A stretch of DNA of 64,000 nucleotides from Methylobacterium currus (GCF_003058325.1 NZ_CP028844.1:62001-126000); one strand, 5' to 3'; shown: positions 1 to 8,945, counted from the stretch's first letter. The notes: generated from the sequence alone by a model not told the origin. Program-made: numbers and translations.

Positions 1-927
1 GCGGAGTTCACATACAAGCTCGCCACCGGCCAATCCCTGACCCAGCCGATCAACGCCCGGCTCGACCAGGCCTGCCAGCGCATCCGCGAGGCGTCCGGCG
101 GGCGGATGGAGCTGAAGTTCTTCCCGGCGAGCCAGCTCGGCTCCGACACCGATCTCATCACCCAGGTGCGCAGCGGGGGAATCGAGTTCCTCAACATCGC
201 CGGCTCGGTGATCTCGACCGTGGCCTCCGGCGCGGCGATCACCAATGTGGGATTCGCCTTCTCCGACTACGACCACGTCTGGCGCGGGGTGGACGGGCCG
301 ATCGGCGAGTATGTCCGCACCCAGATCGAGAAGGCCGGCCTCATCGTCGCGGCCAAGGCGGCCGATAACGGCTTTCGCCAGATCACCTCGAACGCCAAGC
401 CGATCCGGACGCCCGACGACCTCAAGGGCTACCGCATCCGCGTGCCGGTGGCGCCGATCTTCACCTCGCTGTTCTCGAGCCTCGGGGCGAGCCCGACCTC
501 GATCAATTTCAACGAGCTTTACACCGCACTCCAGACCCGGCTGGTCGACGGCGAGGAGAACGGGCTGGTGACGATCGAAGCCGGCAAGCTCTACGAGGTG
601 CAGAAGTACCTCACCGAGACCAACCATATCTGGGACCCGTTCTGGATCGTCGCCAACCGGCGCGCCTTCGGGCGGCTGCCCGGGCCGCTCCAGGAGATCG
701 TCCGGCGCGAGCTCGACCGCGCCGCGATGGAGGAGCGCGAGGACGTCGTGCGCCTGACCGGCACGCTCAAGGGGCAGCTCACCGCCCGCGGCCTGACCTT
801 CGAGACCGCCGACAAGGCCGCCTTCCGCAAGGGCCTGACCCAGGCCGGCTTCTACCGCGACTGGCGGGAGAAGTTCGGGCCCGAGGCGTGGAAGGCCCTC
901 GAGGCCGTGACGGGGGACCTGGCATGA
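1..927 (+). CDS. TRAP transporter substrate-binding protein DctP (5' truncated by window edge)
   Basis: The frame is open from base 1, so the start codon and export signal lie upstream of the window. The visible 308 residues are a DctP-type solute-binding protein: the family's 'SQLG' segment near residue 41, 'TPDDLKGYRIRVP' near 137, and the 'NFNELYTALQTRLVDGEEN' ligand and hinge region near 170-188. It would bind an organic acid in the periplasm and deliver it to the permease encoded next, whose ATG overlaps this stop codon (ATGA). It is a clear paralogue of the DctP protein at 47881-48900. Its permease is interrupted by an insertion sequence, so it may have lost its partner. Confidence 0.93.
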   Translation, partial: AEFTYKLATGQSLTQPINARLDQACQRIREASGGRMELKFFPASQLGSDTDLITQVRSGGIEFLNIAGSVISTVASGAAITNVGFAFSDYDHVWRGVDGPIGEYVRTQIEKAGLIVAAKAADNGFRQITSNAKPIRTPDDLKGYRIRVPVAPIFTSLFSSLGASPTSINFNELYTALQTRLVDGEENGLVTIEAGKLYEVQKYLTETNHIWDPFWIVANRRAFGRLPGPLQEIVRRELDRAAMEEREDVVRLTGTLKGQLTARGLTFETADKAAFRKGLTQAGFYRDWREKFGPEAWKALEAVTGDLA

Positions 928-2657
928 GCGCGCTCGCCGACGCCCCCGGGCAGCCAGCGGCCGCCCTTCCCACCGACTGGCTCGGCTCGGCCGAGCGAAC
1001 CTTGCGCCTCGCCGTCGAGGTGCCGGCGGCGCTTCTGGTCGCCGCCGAGGCCCTGATCCTGTTCGCCGGCATCGTCTCGCGGGCGATCGGGCATTCGATC
1101 ATCTGGAGCGACGAACTCGCCTCGATCCTGTTCCTGTGGCTCGCGATGCTCGGCAGCGTCGTGGCGGTGCAACGGGGCGAGCACATGCGGCTGACCTTCG
1201 TGGTCGGCTCGCTCTCGCCCCGCGCCCGGGCCTGGTGCGACGCGCTCGCCGTCGGCGCGGTCTTCGCCTTCCTGGCCCTGATGCTGCACGCGGCCTACGA
1301 CTACACCGAGGACCAGTCCTTCGTGGAGACGCCGGCGCTCGGCTGGTCGGGCACGGTGCGGGCGCTCGCCGTGCCGGTCGGCTTCGTGCTGGCGCTCCTG
1401 TCCTGCGGCTTGCGCCTCGCCCGGCATCGCGTGGCGGACCTCCTCGGCGTCGGGGCGGTGCTCCTCGGCATCGTCGCGCTCCTCAGCCTGGCGGCACCGT
1501 GGTTATCCGGGATCGGCAATGCGGCGCTCCTGGTCTTCTTCGTCGGGCTCCTCGGCATCGGGATCCTGGCCGGCGTCCCGATCGCGTTCTCGTTCGCGCT
1601 CGCCACCTCGGCCTACCTGCTCACCACCACCGCGACGCCCCTCACCATCGTGGTCGGGCGGATGGACGAGGGGATGAGCAGCCTGATCCTGCTCGCGATT
1701 CCCCTCTTCGTGCTGCTCGGCCAGCTCGTCGACGCGACCGGGATGGCGCGGGTGATGGTGGCCTTCCTCGCCTCGCTGCTGGGCCACGTGCGGGCCGGCA
1801 TGTCCTACGTGCTGCTCGGCGCGATGCTGCTCGTCTCGGGCATCTCCGGCTCGAAGACCGCCGACATGGCGGCGGTCGCCCCGGTGCTGTTTCCCGAGAT
1901 GCGCCGGCGCGGCATGAAGGACGGCGAGCTCCTGTCGATCCTCGCCGCCTCGGGGGCGATGAGCGAGACGATCCCGCCCTCGATCGTGCTCATCGCCATC
2001 GCCTCGGCGACCGGAGTCTCGATCGCCGCCCTGTTCACCGCCGGGATCCTGCCGGCCCTGGTGCTCGCCCTCGTGCTGGCGGCGGTGGCGCGCTACCGCG
2101 CCGGCAAGGAGGAAGATGCGGTCGTCATTCCGCGCGCCCCGGCCTCGGTGGTGAAGAAGACCCTGCTGATCGCGTTGCCGGCCCTGCTGCTGCCCTTCCT
2201 GATCCGCACCGCGGTCGTCGAGGGCATCGCCACCGCCACGGAGGTCTCGACGATCGGCATCGTCTACTCGCTGGTGCTCGGCCTCGTGATCTATCGCGGC
2301 GGGCTGAAGGCCTCGGAGATCCTGCCGATGCTGGCGCGGACCGTCTCGCTGTCGGGGGCGATCCTGTTCATCGTCGGCGCGGCGAGCGCGATGGCCTGGG
2401 CGCTGACCCAGTCGGGCTTCTCGCACGACCTCGCCCGGGCGATGGCGGCGGTGCCGGGCGGCAAGACCGGCTTCCTGCTGATCTCGGTCGTCGCCTTCAT
2501 CGTGCTCGGCAGCCTGCTCGAAGGCATTCCGGCGATCGTGCTGTTCGGCCCGCTGCTCTTCCCGATCGCGCACCAGTTCGGGATCCACGAGGTGCACTAC
2601 AGCATGATCGTGATCCTGGCGATGGGACTGGGCCTCTTCGCCAGGGCAATCGGGTGA
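924..2657 (+). pseudogene. TRAP transporter fused DctQ-DctM permease, 5' part, disrupted by an ISAs1-family element
   Basis: An N-terminal DctQ-like domain (about residues 25-170, with the 'WSDELASILFLWLAMLG' motif) is fused to a DctM-like permease (about 200 onward, with 'SGSKTADMAAVAPVLFPEM' and 'SETIPPSIVLI'). The start is the ATG overlapping the DctP stop codon. The host frame runs to '...MGLGLFA' at base 2642, then enters the insertion sequence, which adds R-A-I-G and a stop. The product would be 577 residues; rejoining host sequence after the element gives about 623, close to the intact 632-residue paralogue at 45946-47844. The missing 50 residues include the last membrane helix, so the transporter is probably inactive. 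A misfolded or partly functional product cannot be excluded. Confidence 0.9.
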
Positions 2658-2658
2658 A
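2643..2658 (+). repeat. Left terminal inverted repeat of the ISAs1-family element
   Basis: AGGGCAATCGGGTGAA, identical to the reverse complement of the right end. The TGA inside this repeat (2655-2657) ends the truncated permease reading frame. Confidence 0.92.
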
Positions 2659-2727
2659 TGCGGGAGGTGACAAGGACCGGAAGCTCTGAATCGGTCGTCC
2701 GCCACGACGTGGTTTAGGAGGCGGGCG

Positions 2728-3885
2728 ATGGACGAGGCGAGCGAGCCGGTAGCGGCGGTGTTCGAGGCGACGGTGTTTCTCGATCATTTCGCGGACCTGC
2801 CCGATCCGCGCCAGCCCGGCAAAGTCGCCTATCGCCTGGACGAGGTTCTGCTGCTGGCGTTGCTGGCCATCCTGGCGGGGGCTGAAGGCTTCACCGATAT
2901 CGCCCGGTTCGGTCACACGAAACTCGACCTTCTGCGCCGATTTCTGCCGTTCCGGAACGGCACGCCGAGCCACGATCATCTCGGTGACATCTTCGCGGCG
3001 CTCGATCCCGTCGCATTTCGACGCTGCTTTGCGGCCTGGGCCGCGACGCTGACGCAAACGCCGCTCGACGTGATCGCGATCGACGGCAAGACCTCGCGGC
3101 GCTCGGGCCGGGCCGGTGCGCGAGATGCCCTTCACGTCGTCTCCGCCTTCGCCGCACGCCAGCGGTTGGTGCTGGCCCAGACCAAGGTGAGCGGAAAGTC
3201 CAACGAGATCGCGGTAATCCCGGCCCTGCTCGACCTCCTGTCGATCGAGGGGGCGATCGTCACCATCGATGCGATGGGCTGCCAGCGTGCCATCGCCCAC
3301 AAGATCCTCGACAAGAAGGCCGACTATGTCCTGGCGCTCAAGGGCAACCAGGGCACGCTGCACGAGGACGTCACGCTCTTCGTCGAGGAACAGAAAGCTC
3401 GGGACTTTGCCGATTGCACCGTCAGCACGCACGAGACCGTCGAGGGCGATCACGGGCGGATCGAGACCCGGCGCGTGACTGTCATCCATCAGGTCGCCTG
3501 GCTCCAGGCGCGCCACGCCTGGCCGGGGTTGAAGAGCCTCATCGTCGTCGACAGCACCCGTGACTTGAGCACCCGTGACCCGGTAAACAGGATCGAGCGT
3601 GAGACGCGCTGCTATCTGACCTCGTCACCGCTCGGCGCCGACCGCCTCGGGCCTGCCGTCCGGCAGCATTGGGCGATCGAGAACGGCCTGCATTGGATCC
3701 TCGACGTCACCTTCCACGACGATCAGTCTCGCATCCGTACTGCTCATGCCCCCGAGAACATGCTGACGGTCCGCCACATCGCGGTGAACGTCGCAGCCCG
3801 CAAAAAGGGCAAGGATTCCATGCGCCTCGCCCTCAAAACCGCAGGCTGGGACGACGACTACCTCGTCAGGCTCGTCGCACCATGA
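2728..3885 (+). CDS. ISAs1-family transposase
   Basis: A 385-residue DDE transposase of the ISAs1 type, which moves the element by cut-and-paste. The N-terminus carries the family's 'LPDPRQPGKVAYRLDEVLLL' block (DDE_Tnp_1-associated domain). Likely catalytic residues are D119 in 'IAIDGKTSRRSG', D181 in 'VTIDAMGCQ' and E318 in 'HWAIENGLHW'. The start ATG follows an AGGAGG ribosome site at 2716-2721. Length is normal and no frameshift is seen, so it looks active. It reads in the same direction as the interrupted permease. Confidence 0.95.
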   Translation: MDEASEPVAAVFEATVFLDHFADLPDPRQPGKVAYRLDEVLLLALLAILAGAEGFTDIARFGHTKLDLLRRFLPFRNGTPSHDHLGDIFAALDPVAFRRCFAAWAATLTQTPLDVIAIDGKTSRRSGRAGARDALHVVSAFAARQRLVLAQTKVSGKSNEIAVIPALLDLLSIEGAIVTIDAMGCQRAIAHKILDKKADYVLALKGNQGTLHEDVTLFVEEQKARDFADCTVSTHETVEGDHGRIETRRVTVIHQVAWLQARHAWPGLKSLIVVDSTRDLSTRDPVNRIERETRCYLTSSPLGADRLGPAVRQHWAIENGLHWILDVTFHDDQSRIRTAHAPENMLTVRHIAVNVAARKKGKDSMRLALKTAGWDDDYLVRLVAP

Positions 3886-3888
3886 CCC

Positions 3889-3904
3889 TTCACCCGATTG
3901 CCCT
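3889..3904 (-). repeat. Right terminal inverted repeat of the ISAs1-family element
   Basis: TTCACCCGATTGCCCT, perfect inverse of the left end, followed at once by the second copy of the target duplication (3905-3916). Confidence 0.92.
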
Positions 3905-4069
3905 GGCCTCTTCGCCCCGCCCTTCGGCCTCTGCTACTACGCCGCCTGCATCATCGGCGGGGTCGCGCCCGAATCCGGGATGCGCCGGATCTGGATCTAT
4001 CTCGGCGCGCTGTTCCTCGGGCTGCTGGTCCTCACCTTCGTGCCGTGGTTCTCGATCGGATTCCTGTGA
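3905..4069 (+). pseudogene. 3' remnant of the disrupted TRAP permease
   Basis: After the duplicated GGCCTCTTCGCC, the frame continues as 'PPFGLCYYAACIIGGVAP' and ends in 'FVPWFSIGFL' and TGA. The intact paralogue ends 'TPPFGVGFYLACAIGRVSP...LIPWISIGFL', so this is the lost C-terminal helix of the permease. It has no start codon of its own and is presumably not translated. Confidence 0.9.
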
Positions 4070-4096
4070 CCGGGACTTCCGGGCGACGATGAGCAT

Positions 4097-4129
4097 GAGG
4101 TCCGGAAGCGTGCTTCCGGACCTCTTTTT
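4097..4129 (+). terminator. Rho-independent terminator of the TRAP operon
   Basis: Perfect 12-bp stem (GAGGTCCGGAAG at 4097-4108 and its complement at 4113-4124) with a CGTG loop, followed by five T residues at 4125-4129. It lies 28 bp after the old permease stop codon and reads only in the plus direction. Confidence 0.92.
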
Positions 4130-4158
4130 CCAGTCTCGGGAGCGTGCGGGGGGCCGCC

Positions 4159-5130
4159 TCAGTCCAGCGTCGCCCCCGACTGCTTCACCACTGCCCCCCA
4201 CTTGGCGATCTCGTCGGCCATGAAGGCCCCGAAGGCGTCGGGTGCGAGCGGGCGGGAGGTGGCGCCGAGACCGGCGAACTTGGCCGCCACCGCCGGCTCC
4301 TGCAGCGCCCGGACCGTCTCGGCGTTGAGGCGCGCGACGATCTCCGCCGGCGTTCCCTTGGGCGCGACGAGGCCGTTCCACGCGATGGCGACGTAGCCGG
4401 GCAGGGCCGCCTCGGCGATGGTCGGGATGTCCTTGGCCAGAGGCAGCCGCTCGGCCGAGGTGATGCCGAGCGCCCGCACCCGGCCGCCTTCGACATGGGC
4501 GAGGACCGATTGCGTGGTGTCGAACATCAGGTCGCAGCGTCCGGCGATGACGTCGGTGATCGCCGGCGCGCTGCCGCGATAGGGGATGTGGGTGAGCTTG
4601 ACCCCGGCCATCGAGGCGAACAATTCGGCGGCGAGATGCGTCGACTGGCCGATGCCGGACGAGGCGTAGTTCAGCGCACCCGGCTTCGCCTTGGCGGCGG
4701 CGATCAGGTCGGCGACCGAACGCGATGCCGATTGCGCCGGCACGACCAGCACCAAGGGGTTCTCGGTCAGCAGTGCCACCGGCGCGAAGCTCGTCCGCGT
4801 GTCGTAGTTGAGCTTGCGGAACAGCGTCATGTTGATGGCGTGCGCCGTGGTGGCGACGCCGAAGCTGTAGCCGTCCGCCGGTGCCCGGGCGACGATCTCG
4901 AGGCCGAGATTGCCGCCGGCTCCCGGCCGGTTGTCGATGACGAGGGGCTGGCCCAAAGCATGCGACAGCCGCTCGCCGGCGATGCGGGCGGTGATGTCGG
5001 TCGAGCCGCCGGGCGGGTAGGGCACCACGACGGAGATCGGCCGGGCCGGCCAGGCGGCGGCGCGGACGGGCCGGGCCCCGAGGCCGAGGGTGCCGGCGAG
5101 GCCAGCGACGACGTCGCGGCGGCGGATCAT
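4159..5130 (-). CDS. Bug-family (tripartite tricarboxylate transporter) substrate-binding protein
   Basis: A 323-residue periplasmic binding protein of the Bug/TctC type. It has an N-terminal export signal (RRRDVVAGLAGTLGLG then A-rich, cleaved near residue 25), 'VVPYPPGGSTDITARI' near 36-51, 'VIDNRPGAGGNLG' near 65, 'HIPYRGSAPAITDVIAG' near 165, and the C-terminal 'APDAFGAFMADEIAKW'. Members bind carboxylates for TctAB permeases or act in sensing. The start ATG overlaps the stop of the upstream CoA synthetase gene (ATGA). No TctA/TctB lies on this strand. The TctAB pair at 11729-13730 in the divergent operon may serve it, or it may be one of the many orphan Bug proteins. Confidence 0.93.
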   Translation of the reverse strand: MIRRRDVVAGLAGTLGLGARPVRAAAWPARPISVVVPYPPGGSTDITARIAGERLSHALGQPLVIDNRPGAGGNLGLEIVARAPADGYSFGVATTAHAINMTLFRKLNYDTRTSFAPVALLTENPLVLVVPAQSASRSVADLIAAAKAKPGALNYASSGIGQSTHLAAELFASMAGVKLTHIPYRGSAPAITDVIAGRCDLMFDTTQSVLAHVEGGRVRALGITSAERLPLAKDIPTIAEAALPGYVAIAWNGLVAPKGTPAEIVARLNAETVRALQEPAVAAKFAGLGATSRPLAPDAFGAFMADEIAKWGAVVKQSGATLD

Positions 5131-7220
5131 GGTGCGCTCCCTTCCTCGAACACGACGGCGTCGAGCGCCAGGCACTCGCCCGGCTCGGTGCCGACCAGCA
5201 TCGGGTTGACGTCGAGGCTGGCGAGTCCCGGCTGCGTCGTCATCAGCTCGCCGACGGCCACCGCCGCGGCGAGGTAGGGCTCGATCGCCCAAGGCGCCTC
5301 GCCGCGCACGCCGTCGATCAGCAGTGCGATCCTGAGAGTCCGAAGCGCCCGCCGCACCTCGCTTTCCGTGAACGGCGGCAGCAGCAGGGCGATATCGGGC
5401 GTCGCCTCGACGTACTTGCCGCCGTCGCCCACCACCACCACCGGCCCGAAGAACGGGTCGCGATGCGCGCCGAGCACCAATTCGCGCCGTCCCCGCGCCA
5501 TCGCGGCGACGATCACGCCGGAGAACTGATGACCGGCCTTCGCCAGCCCCGCCCGGCAGGCCTCGAAGGCGGCGCGGACCGCATCCGCGCCGCTGACCCC
5601 GAGATGGACGAGGCCGAGCTCGCTCTTGTGCGCCACCTCGGCCGAGCATCCCTTGACCGCGACCGGGCCGCCGATCTCGGCCGCCGCGGCGACAGCCTCC
5701 CCGGCCGTGCGGCAGAGGCGGTGGCGGACCACCGGCACGCCGGCCCTCGCCAGGACGGCCAGGCTCTCGGCCTCGTCGAGGAGGCGGGGCGGTGCCCCGC
5801 TCGGCGGGGGCGGGGCCGGATGGGGCGGCCTGTCCCCGACCGCCGCCATGCGCTCGTGGTGGGCGATGAACTGGTGCAGGGCCCGGACCGCCTCGCCCTC
5901 GCCGGAGAAGACCGGCAGGCCGCGGGAGCGGAACGGCGCCGCGACCAGCTCCTGGGGGGCGACGATCACCACCGGCTTGCCCGTCGCCGCGGCGAAGGCG
6001 GCGGTGTCGCGGCCGAAATCGTCGACGGCATAGGCTCGCCCCGCCACCGGCACCCCGACCAGGAAGGCGTCGGCGCTCGGATCCTCGGCGATCACAGGCA
6101 GGATCTGGCTGAACAGGGCGGAGTTCGTCATCAGCGCGGCCGTGATGTCGACCGGATTGCGGGTCGCGGCGAAGCTCGGCAGGATCGCCCGCAGGCGTCC
6201 CTGCGTGTCGTCGCTCAAGGGAGCAAGGTCGAGCCCCGCCTGCGAGGCCGCGTCCGCCGCCATCACGCAGGTCGCGCCCGAATTGCTGATCGCCACCATG
6301 CGCCGGCCTTCCGGGCGCCAGCCCTTCAGGTACAGCTCGGCCGCCGCCACGAGGTCGGTGGTATCGCGCGCCCGCCAGATCCCGTGCTGCTCCAGGAAGG
6401 CGTCGACCAGCCGGTCCTCGTTGGCGAGCGCCCCGGTATGCGACTGGGCCGCCGCCTGCCCGGCGGCGGTGCGGCCGGACTTGAGCGCCACGATCGGCAG
6501 GCCGCGGTCGCGGGCGACCGCGGCGGCTTCTGCCAGATGGTGCGGGTCGGGGATGCTCTCGAGGTAGAGGAGCAGGAGCTTGAGGGCCGGATCGGCCGCG
6601 ACCGCGGCGGCGAGCTCGCACACCGTCACGTCGGCGTCGTTGCCGGTGGCATGGGTGTGGCGCACGCCGATGCCGCGGCCGCGCAGGAGCCCGTAGGGCA
6701 CGACGCTCATCGCCCCGCTCTGGCTGACGATGCCGACCGGGCCATCCAGCGGCGGGACCTCCAGGAACATGCTGGAGAAGCTCGGCACCGCCCCGGTGCC
6801 GAAATTGGCCAATCCTTGCGAGTTCGGGCCGATCATCCTGAGGCCCCGGGCCCGGGCGCGCGCCACCATCGCCCGCTCGGCCGCCTGGGCCTTGGGGTCG
6901 GCGGTCTCGCCGAAGCCCGAGGCCATCATGATCGCGACCTTGACGCCGATCTCGGCGCACTCGTCGAGGGCCGCCACCGCCGCCTCGCCCGGCACCGCGA
7001 TGATCGCGAGGTCGGGGGCCTGCGACAGGGCCGAGAGGCGCGGCACCGTGCGCCGGCCCTGGACCTCGTCGCGCCGCGGGTTGACCGGCCAGACCTCGCC
7101 GCGAAAGCCGAACTGCGTCAGGTAGAGGAGCGGCCGGCCGCCGATCTTGTCGGGATTCTCGGACGCGCCGATCACCGCGATCGATCGCGGGTCGAGCGCC
7201 GCCTGGAGGCTCGCGGTCAT
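5127..7220 (-). CDS. Acetate--CoA ligase (ADP-forming) family acyl-CoA synthetase
   Basis: A 697-residue single-chain NDP-forming acyl-CoA synthetase with alpha and beta parts fused. A CoA-binding Rossmann domain comes first ('SIAVIGASENPDKIGG', residues 13-28), then succinyl-CoA-ligase-like domains with 'GPNSQG' at 131-136 and the probable phosphohistidine H261 in 'AAQSHTGALANED'. A C-terminal ATP-grasp part begins near 480 ('RLLDEAESLAVLARAGVPV'). It would couple a carboxylate to CoA with ADP formation, or run in reverse. It sits between a DUF35 protein (4-nt overlap upstream) and a Bug binding protein, suggesting it activates the acid those proteins handle. The acyl substrate is not deducible from sequence. 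Confidence 0.9.
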   Translation of the reverse strand: MTASLQAALDPRSIAVIGASENPDKIGGRPLLYLTQFGFRGEVWPVNPRRDEVQGRRTVPRLSALSQAPDLAIIAVPGEAAVAALDECAEIGVKVAIMMASGFGETADPKAQAAERAMVARARARGLRMIGPNSQGLANFGTGAVPSFSSMFLEVPPLDGPVGIVSQSGAMSVVPYGLLRGRGIGVRHTHATGNDADVTVCELAAAVAADPALKLLLLYLESIPDPHHLAEAAAVARDRGLPIVALKSGRTAAGQAAAQSHTGALANEDRLVDAFLEQHGIWRARDTTDLVAAAELYLKGWRPEGRRMVAISNSGATCVMAADAASQAGLDLAPLSDDTQGRLRAILPSFAATRNPVDITAALMTNSALFSQILPVIAEDPSADAFLVGVPVAGRAYAVDDFGRDTAAFAAATGKPVVIVAPQELVAAPFRSRGLPVFSGEGEAVRALHQFIAHHERMAAVGDRPPHPAPPPPSGAPPRLLDEAESLAVLARAGVPVVRHRLCRTAGEAVAAAAEIGGPVAVKGCSAEVAHKSELGLVHLGVSGADAVRAAFEACRAGLAKAGHQFSGVIVAAMARGRRELVLGAHRDPFFGPVVVVGDGGKYVEATPDIALLLPPFTESEVRRALRTLRIALLIDGVRGEAPWAIEPYLAAAVAVGELMTTQPGLASLDVNPMLVGTEPGECLALDAVVFEEGSAP

Positions 7221-7585
7221 GATTGGCTCTCCGGGGTGACGAAGGGGACGAGGCCGGACCCGAAGGCGCGGAACGTCGTGTGCACGGGGTCGCCGATCGC
7301 CACGCCGTCAGGGGGGCAATGCGCCATGAAGCGGAAGCCCTCCTCTGCATCGACCAGCGCGAGGCCGTAGGGGGCGTGGGCGCTCAGCTCGGCGGACGGC
7401 GCGCGCGCCACGACCGTGACGGCGTAGACCGTGCCGCGCCCGGTGGCCGGTTCCACGCCCAGATCCTCGCTGCCGCATTCCGGGCAGAACGGGCGGCGGA
7501 CATACTGGACGTGGCCGCAGGCCCGGCAGCGCGCGAGCGCGAGGCCTTCGGCCCCCGCCGTCCAGTCCGGAATCTCCGCGCTCAT
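7217..7585 (-). CDS. Zn-ribbon/OB-fold DUF35 protein
   Basis: A 122-residue protein with a four-Cys zinc ribbon (C20, C23, C34, C37: CRACG...CPECG) followed by an OB-fold ('GRGTVYAVTVVAR', 'YGLALVDAEEGFRFMAH'). DUF35 proteins act as obligate partners of thiolase-like enzymes, for example in steroid side-chain cleavage and HMG-CoA synthesis. It overlaps the thiolase-like gene upstream and the CoA synthetase gene downstream by 4 nt each, so the three are translationally coupled. The likely role is to stabilise or channel acyl-CoA to the thiolase-like protein. Confidence 0.9.
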   Translation of the reverse strand: MSAEIPDWTAGAEGLALARCRACGHVQYVRRPFCPECGSEDLGVEPATGRGTVYAVTVVARAPSAELSAHAPYGLALVDAEEGFRFMAHCPPDGVAIGDPVHTTFRAFGSGLVPFVTPESQS

Positions 7586-8712
7586 CGGCCGTTCTCCAGG
7601 ACGAGGCTGACATGGGAGGAGAGCACGCCGCCGTCGCCGTGCAGCAGCGCCAGGCCTGGGGGCGCGACCTGCCGCGGGCCGGCCTGTCCCCGCATCTGCC
7701 GCACGGTCTCGGCGAGGTGGGCCATGGCACCGCCGACGCCGCAATGGCCGTAGCTGAGGAGGCCGCCATGGGTGTTGAGCGGCATCGCGCCCTCGGGCGA
7801 GAAGTGGCCCTCGCGGGCGAGCCGCCCGGCGGCGCCCCGCGGGGCCAGGCCGATCTCCTCCAGCAGGATCGCGAGCGTGATGGTGAAGCTGTCGTAGATC
7901 GCCGCGTAGCGGATATCGGCGAGCGCGACACCGGCTTGCGCCAGCGCCCGGCCGGCGCTGTCGCCGGCCCCGAAGGCGGTGAGCGAGGGGGCGGCGCTGA
8001 CGTGCTGATGGGTGTGGGCCTGCGCGGCGCCCCGGATCCTCGGTCCCGGCCTCGCGGGATCGGCGCGCTCGATCACGAAGGCGCCGCCGCCATCCGAGAC
8101 CGGGCAGCAATCGAGCAGGCGCAAGGGGGCGGCGATGGGCTTGGAGTCCCGCACCATCGCGGCGGTGATCGGCTCGGTGAGATGCGCGCCCGGCGTGCGG
8201 GCGGCGTTCGCCCGCATCAGCACCGCGAGTTCCGCGATCCCGTCGATGCCGTGCTCGTGGGCGTAGCGGGAGGCGACGAGGCCGTAATAGGCGGGGATGG
8301 TGGGCCCGAGCGGCACCTCGTAGGTCGGGTGGCCGACCTGGGCCAGCGTCTGGATCGCCGCGTCGCGGGTCTGGCCCGAGAGCCGGTTCTCGCCGGCCAC
8401 CACCAGGATCCGCCGCGCCGCGCCCGCCTCGATCAGCAGATGGGCGAGCATCACCAGCGCGAAGCCGGTGGCGCCGCCGAGCTGCACCGCGTGGGCGTAG
8501 GATGGGTGCAGGCCGAAATGCTCGGCGAACACCGTCGAGAGCATCAGGTGCGGGTGGGTGGTCGAGTAGCCGGTGATCAACCCGTCGATCTCGCGCCGCT
8601 CCAGCCCGGCATCGCTCAGGGCATCGGCGGCGGCGCGGCTCATCAGGTCGAGGGTGGAGGCGCCGGACAGGCGCCCGAACGGGGTGAGGCCGATGCCGGT
8701 GACGAGGCTCAT
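7582..8712 (-). CDS. SCP-x-type thiolase-like protein lacking the nucleophilic Cys (possible acyl-CoA aldolase)
   Basis: A 376-residue thiolase-fold protein. The N-terminal 'VTGIGLTPFGRLSG' and the 'PLNTHGGLLSYGHCGVGGA' block near 320 place it with SCP-x or lipid-transfer thiolases. At the usual nucleophile site the sequence is 'AVQLGGATGFALVMLA' (residues 75-90), with Gly where thiolases have Cys. It therefore probably does not do Claisen condensation; relatives such as Ltp2 are retro-aldolases that work with a DUF35 partner, and a DUF35 gene follows directly. The start chosen is the ATG giving MSLVTGIG; a TTG 24 bases upstream is possible. It is transcribed divergently from the Bug gene at 9008. 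Confidence 0.85.
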   Translation of the reverse strand: MSLVTGIGLTPFGRLSGASTLDLMSRAAADALSDAGLERREIDGLITGYSTTHPHLMLSTVFAEHFGLHPSYAHAVQLGGATGFALVMLAHLLIEAGAARRILVVAGENRLSGQTRDAAIQTLAQVGHPTYEVPLGPTIPAYYGLVASRYAHEHGIDGIAELAVLMRANAARTPGAHLTEPITAAMVRDSKPIAAPLRLLDCCPVSDGGGAFVIERADPARPGPRIRGAAQAHTHQHVSAAPSLTAFGAGDSAGRALAQAGVALADIRYAAIYDSFTITLAILLEEIGLAPRGAAGRLAREGHFSPEGAMPLNTHGGLLSYGHCGVGGAMAHLAETVRQMRGQAGPRQVAPPGLALLHGDGGVLSSHVSLVLENGR

Positions 8713-8945
8713 CGGGGATGCCCCGCGAGCCGGCAAGCATGGACGATCTTCCGCATGGCGGAACGGGGCATCGGGTGTCCTCCCGGTCGGACCGTCTCGG
8801 CTGGGGCGAGCATCCTCTGCCGGCGGCCTCTTGTCGGAATGTCGGAAGATGGTTGCCTTCCGCCGAATAGCCTGTCAACACTGTTCCATGCCGGGTAACG
8901 ATCAAGGTCGTTCTCCGGCGGGGAGAGCCGATATCGACCGAAGTA

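Larger units (their letters stand above)
2643..3904 (+). mobile_element. ISAs1-family insertion sequence inside the TRAP permease gene
   Basis: A 1262-bp element with perfect 16-bp terminal inverted repeats (AGGGCAATCGGGTGAA) encloses a single DDE transposase. The flanks carry the same 12 bases, GGCCTCTTCGCC, at 2631-2642 and 3905-3916. Because both junctions read CC-AGGG or its complement, the edge can be moved 1-2 bp outward, giving 17-18-bp repeats and a 10- or 8-bp duplication, which is the size known for this family. Removing the element and one duplication copy restores the permease frame exactly. The intact ends, clean duplication and full-length transposase suggest a recent insertion. 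Confidence 0.93.

Noticed and set aside
888..923. Upstream start for the TRAP permease
   Set aside because: The ATG at 924 overlaps the DctP stop and gives the normal N-terminus; the 12 extra residues overlap DctP coding sequence in another frame.
1503..2705. 400-codon minus-strand frame opposite the TRAP permease
   Set aside because: Low-complexity His/Arg/Asp sequence typical of an antisense frame; the plus strand clearly encodes a transporter.
4159..7350. One 1063-residue minus-strand open frame
   Set aside because: Only its last 323 codons match a family (the Bug protein). The rest is the antisense or shifted image of the CoA synthetase gene, rich in Arg, Gly and Ala.
5463..7370. Long plus-strand frame of 635 codons
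   Set aside because: It is the opposite strand of the acyl-CoA synthetase gene; composition is Arg/Gly-rich and no motif is seen. High GC makes such shadows common.
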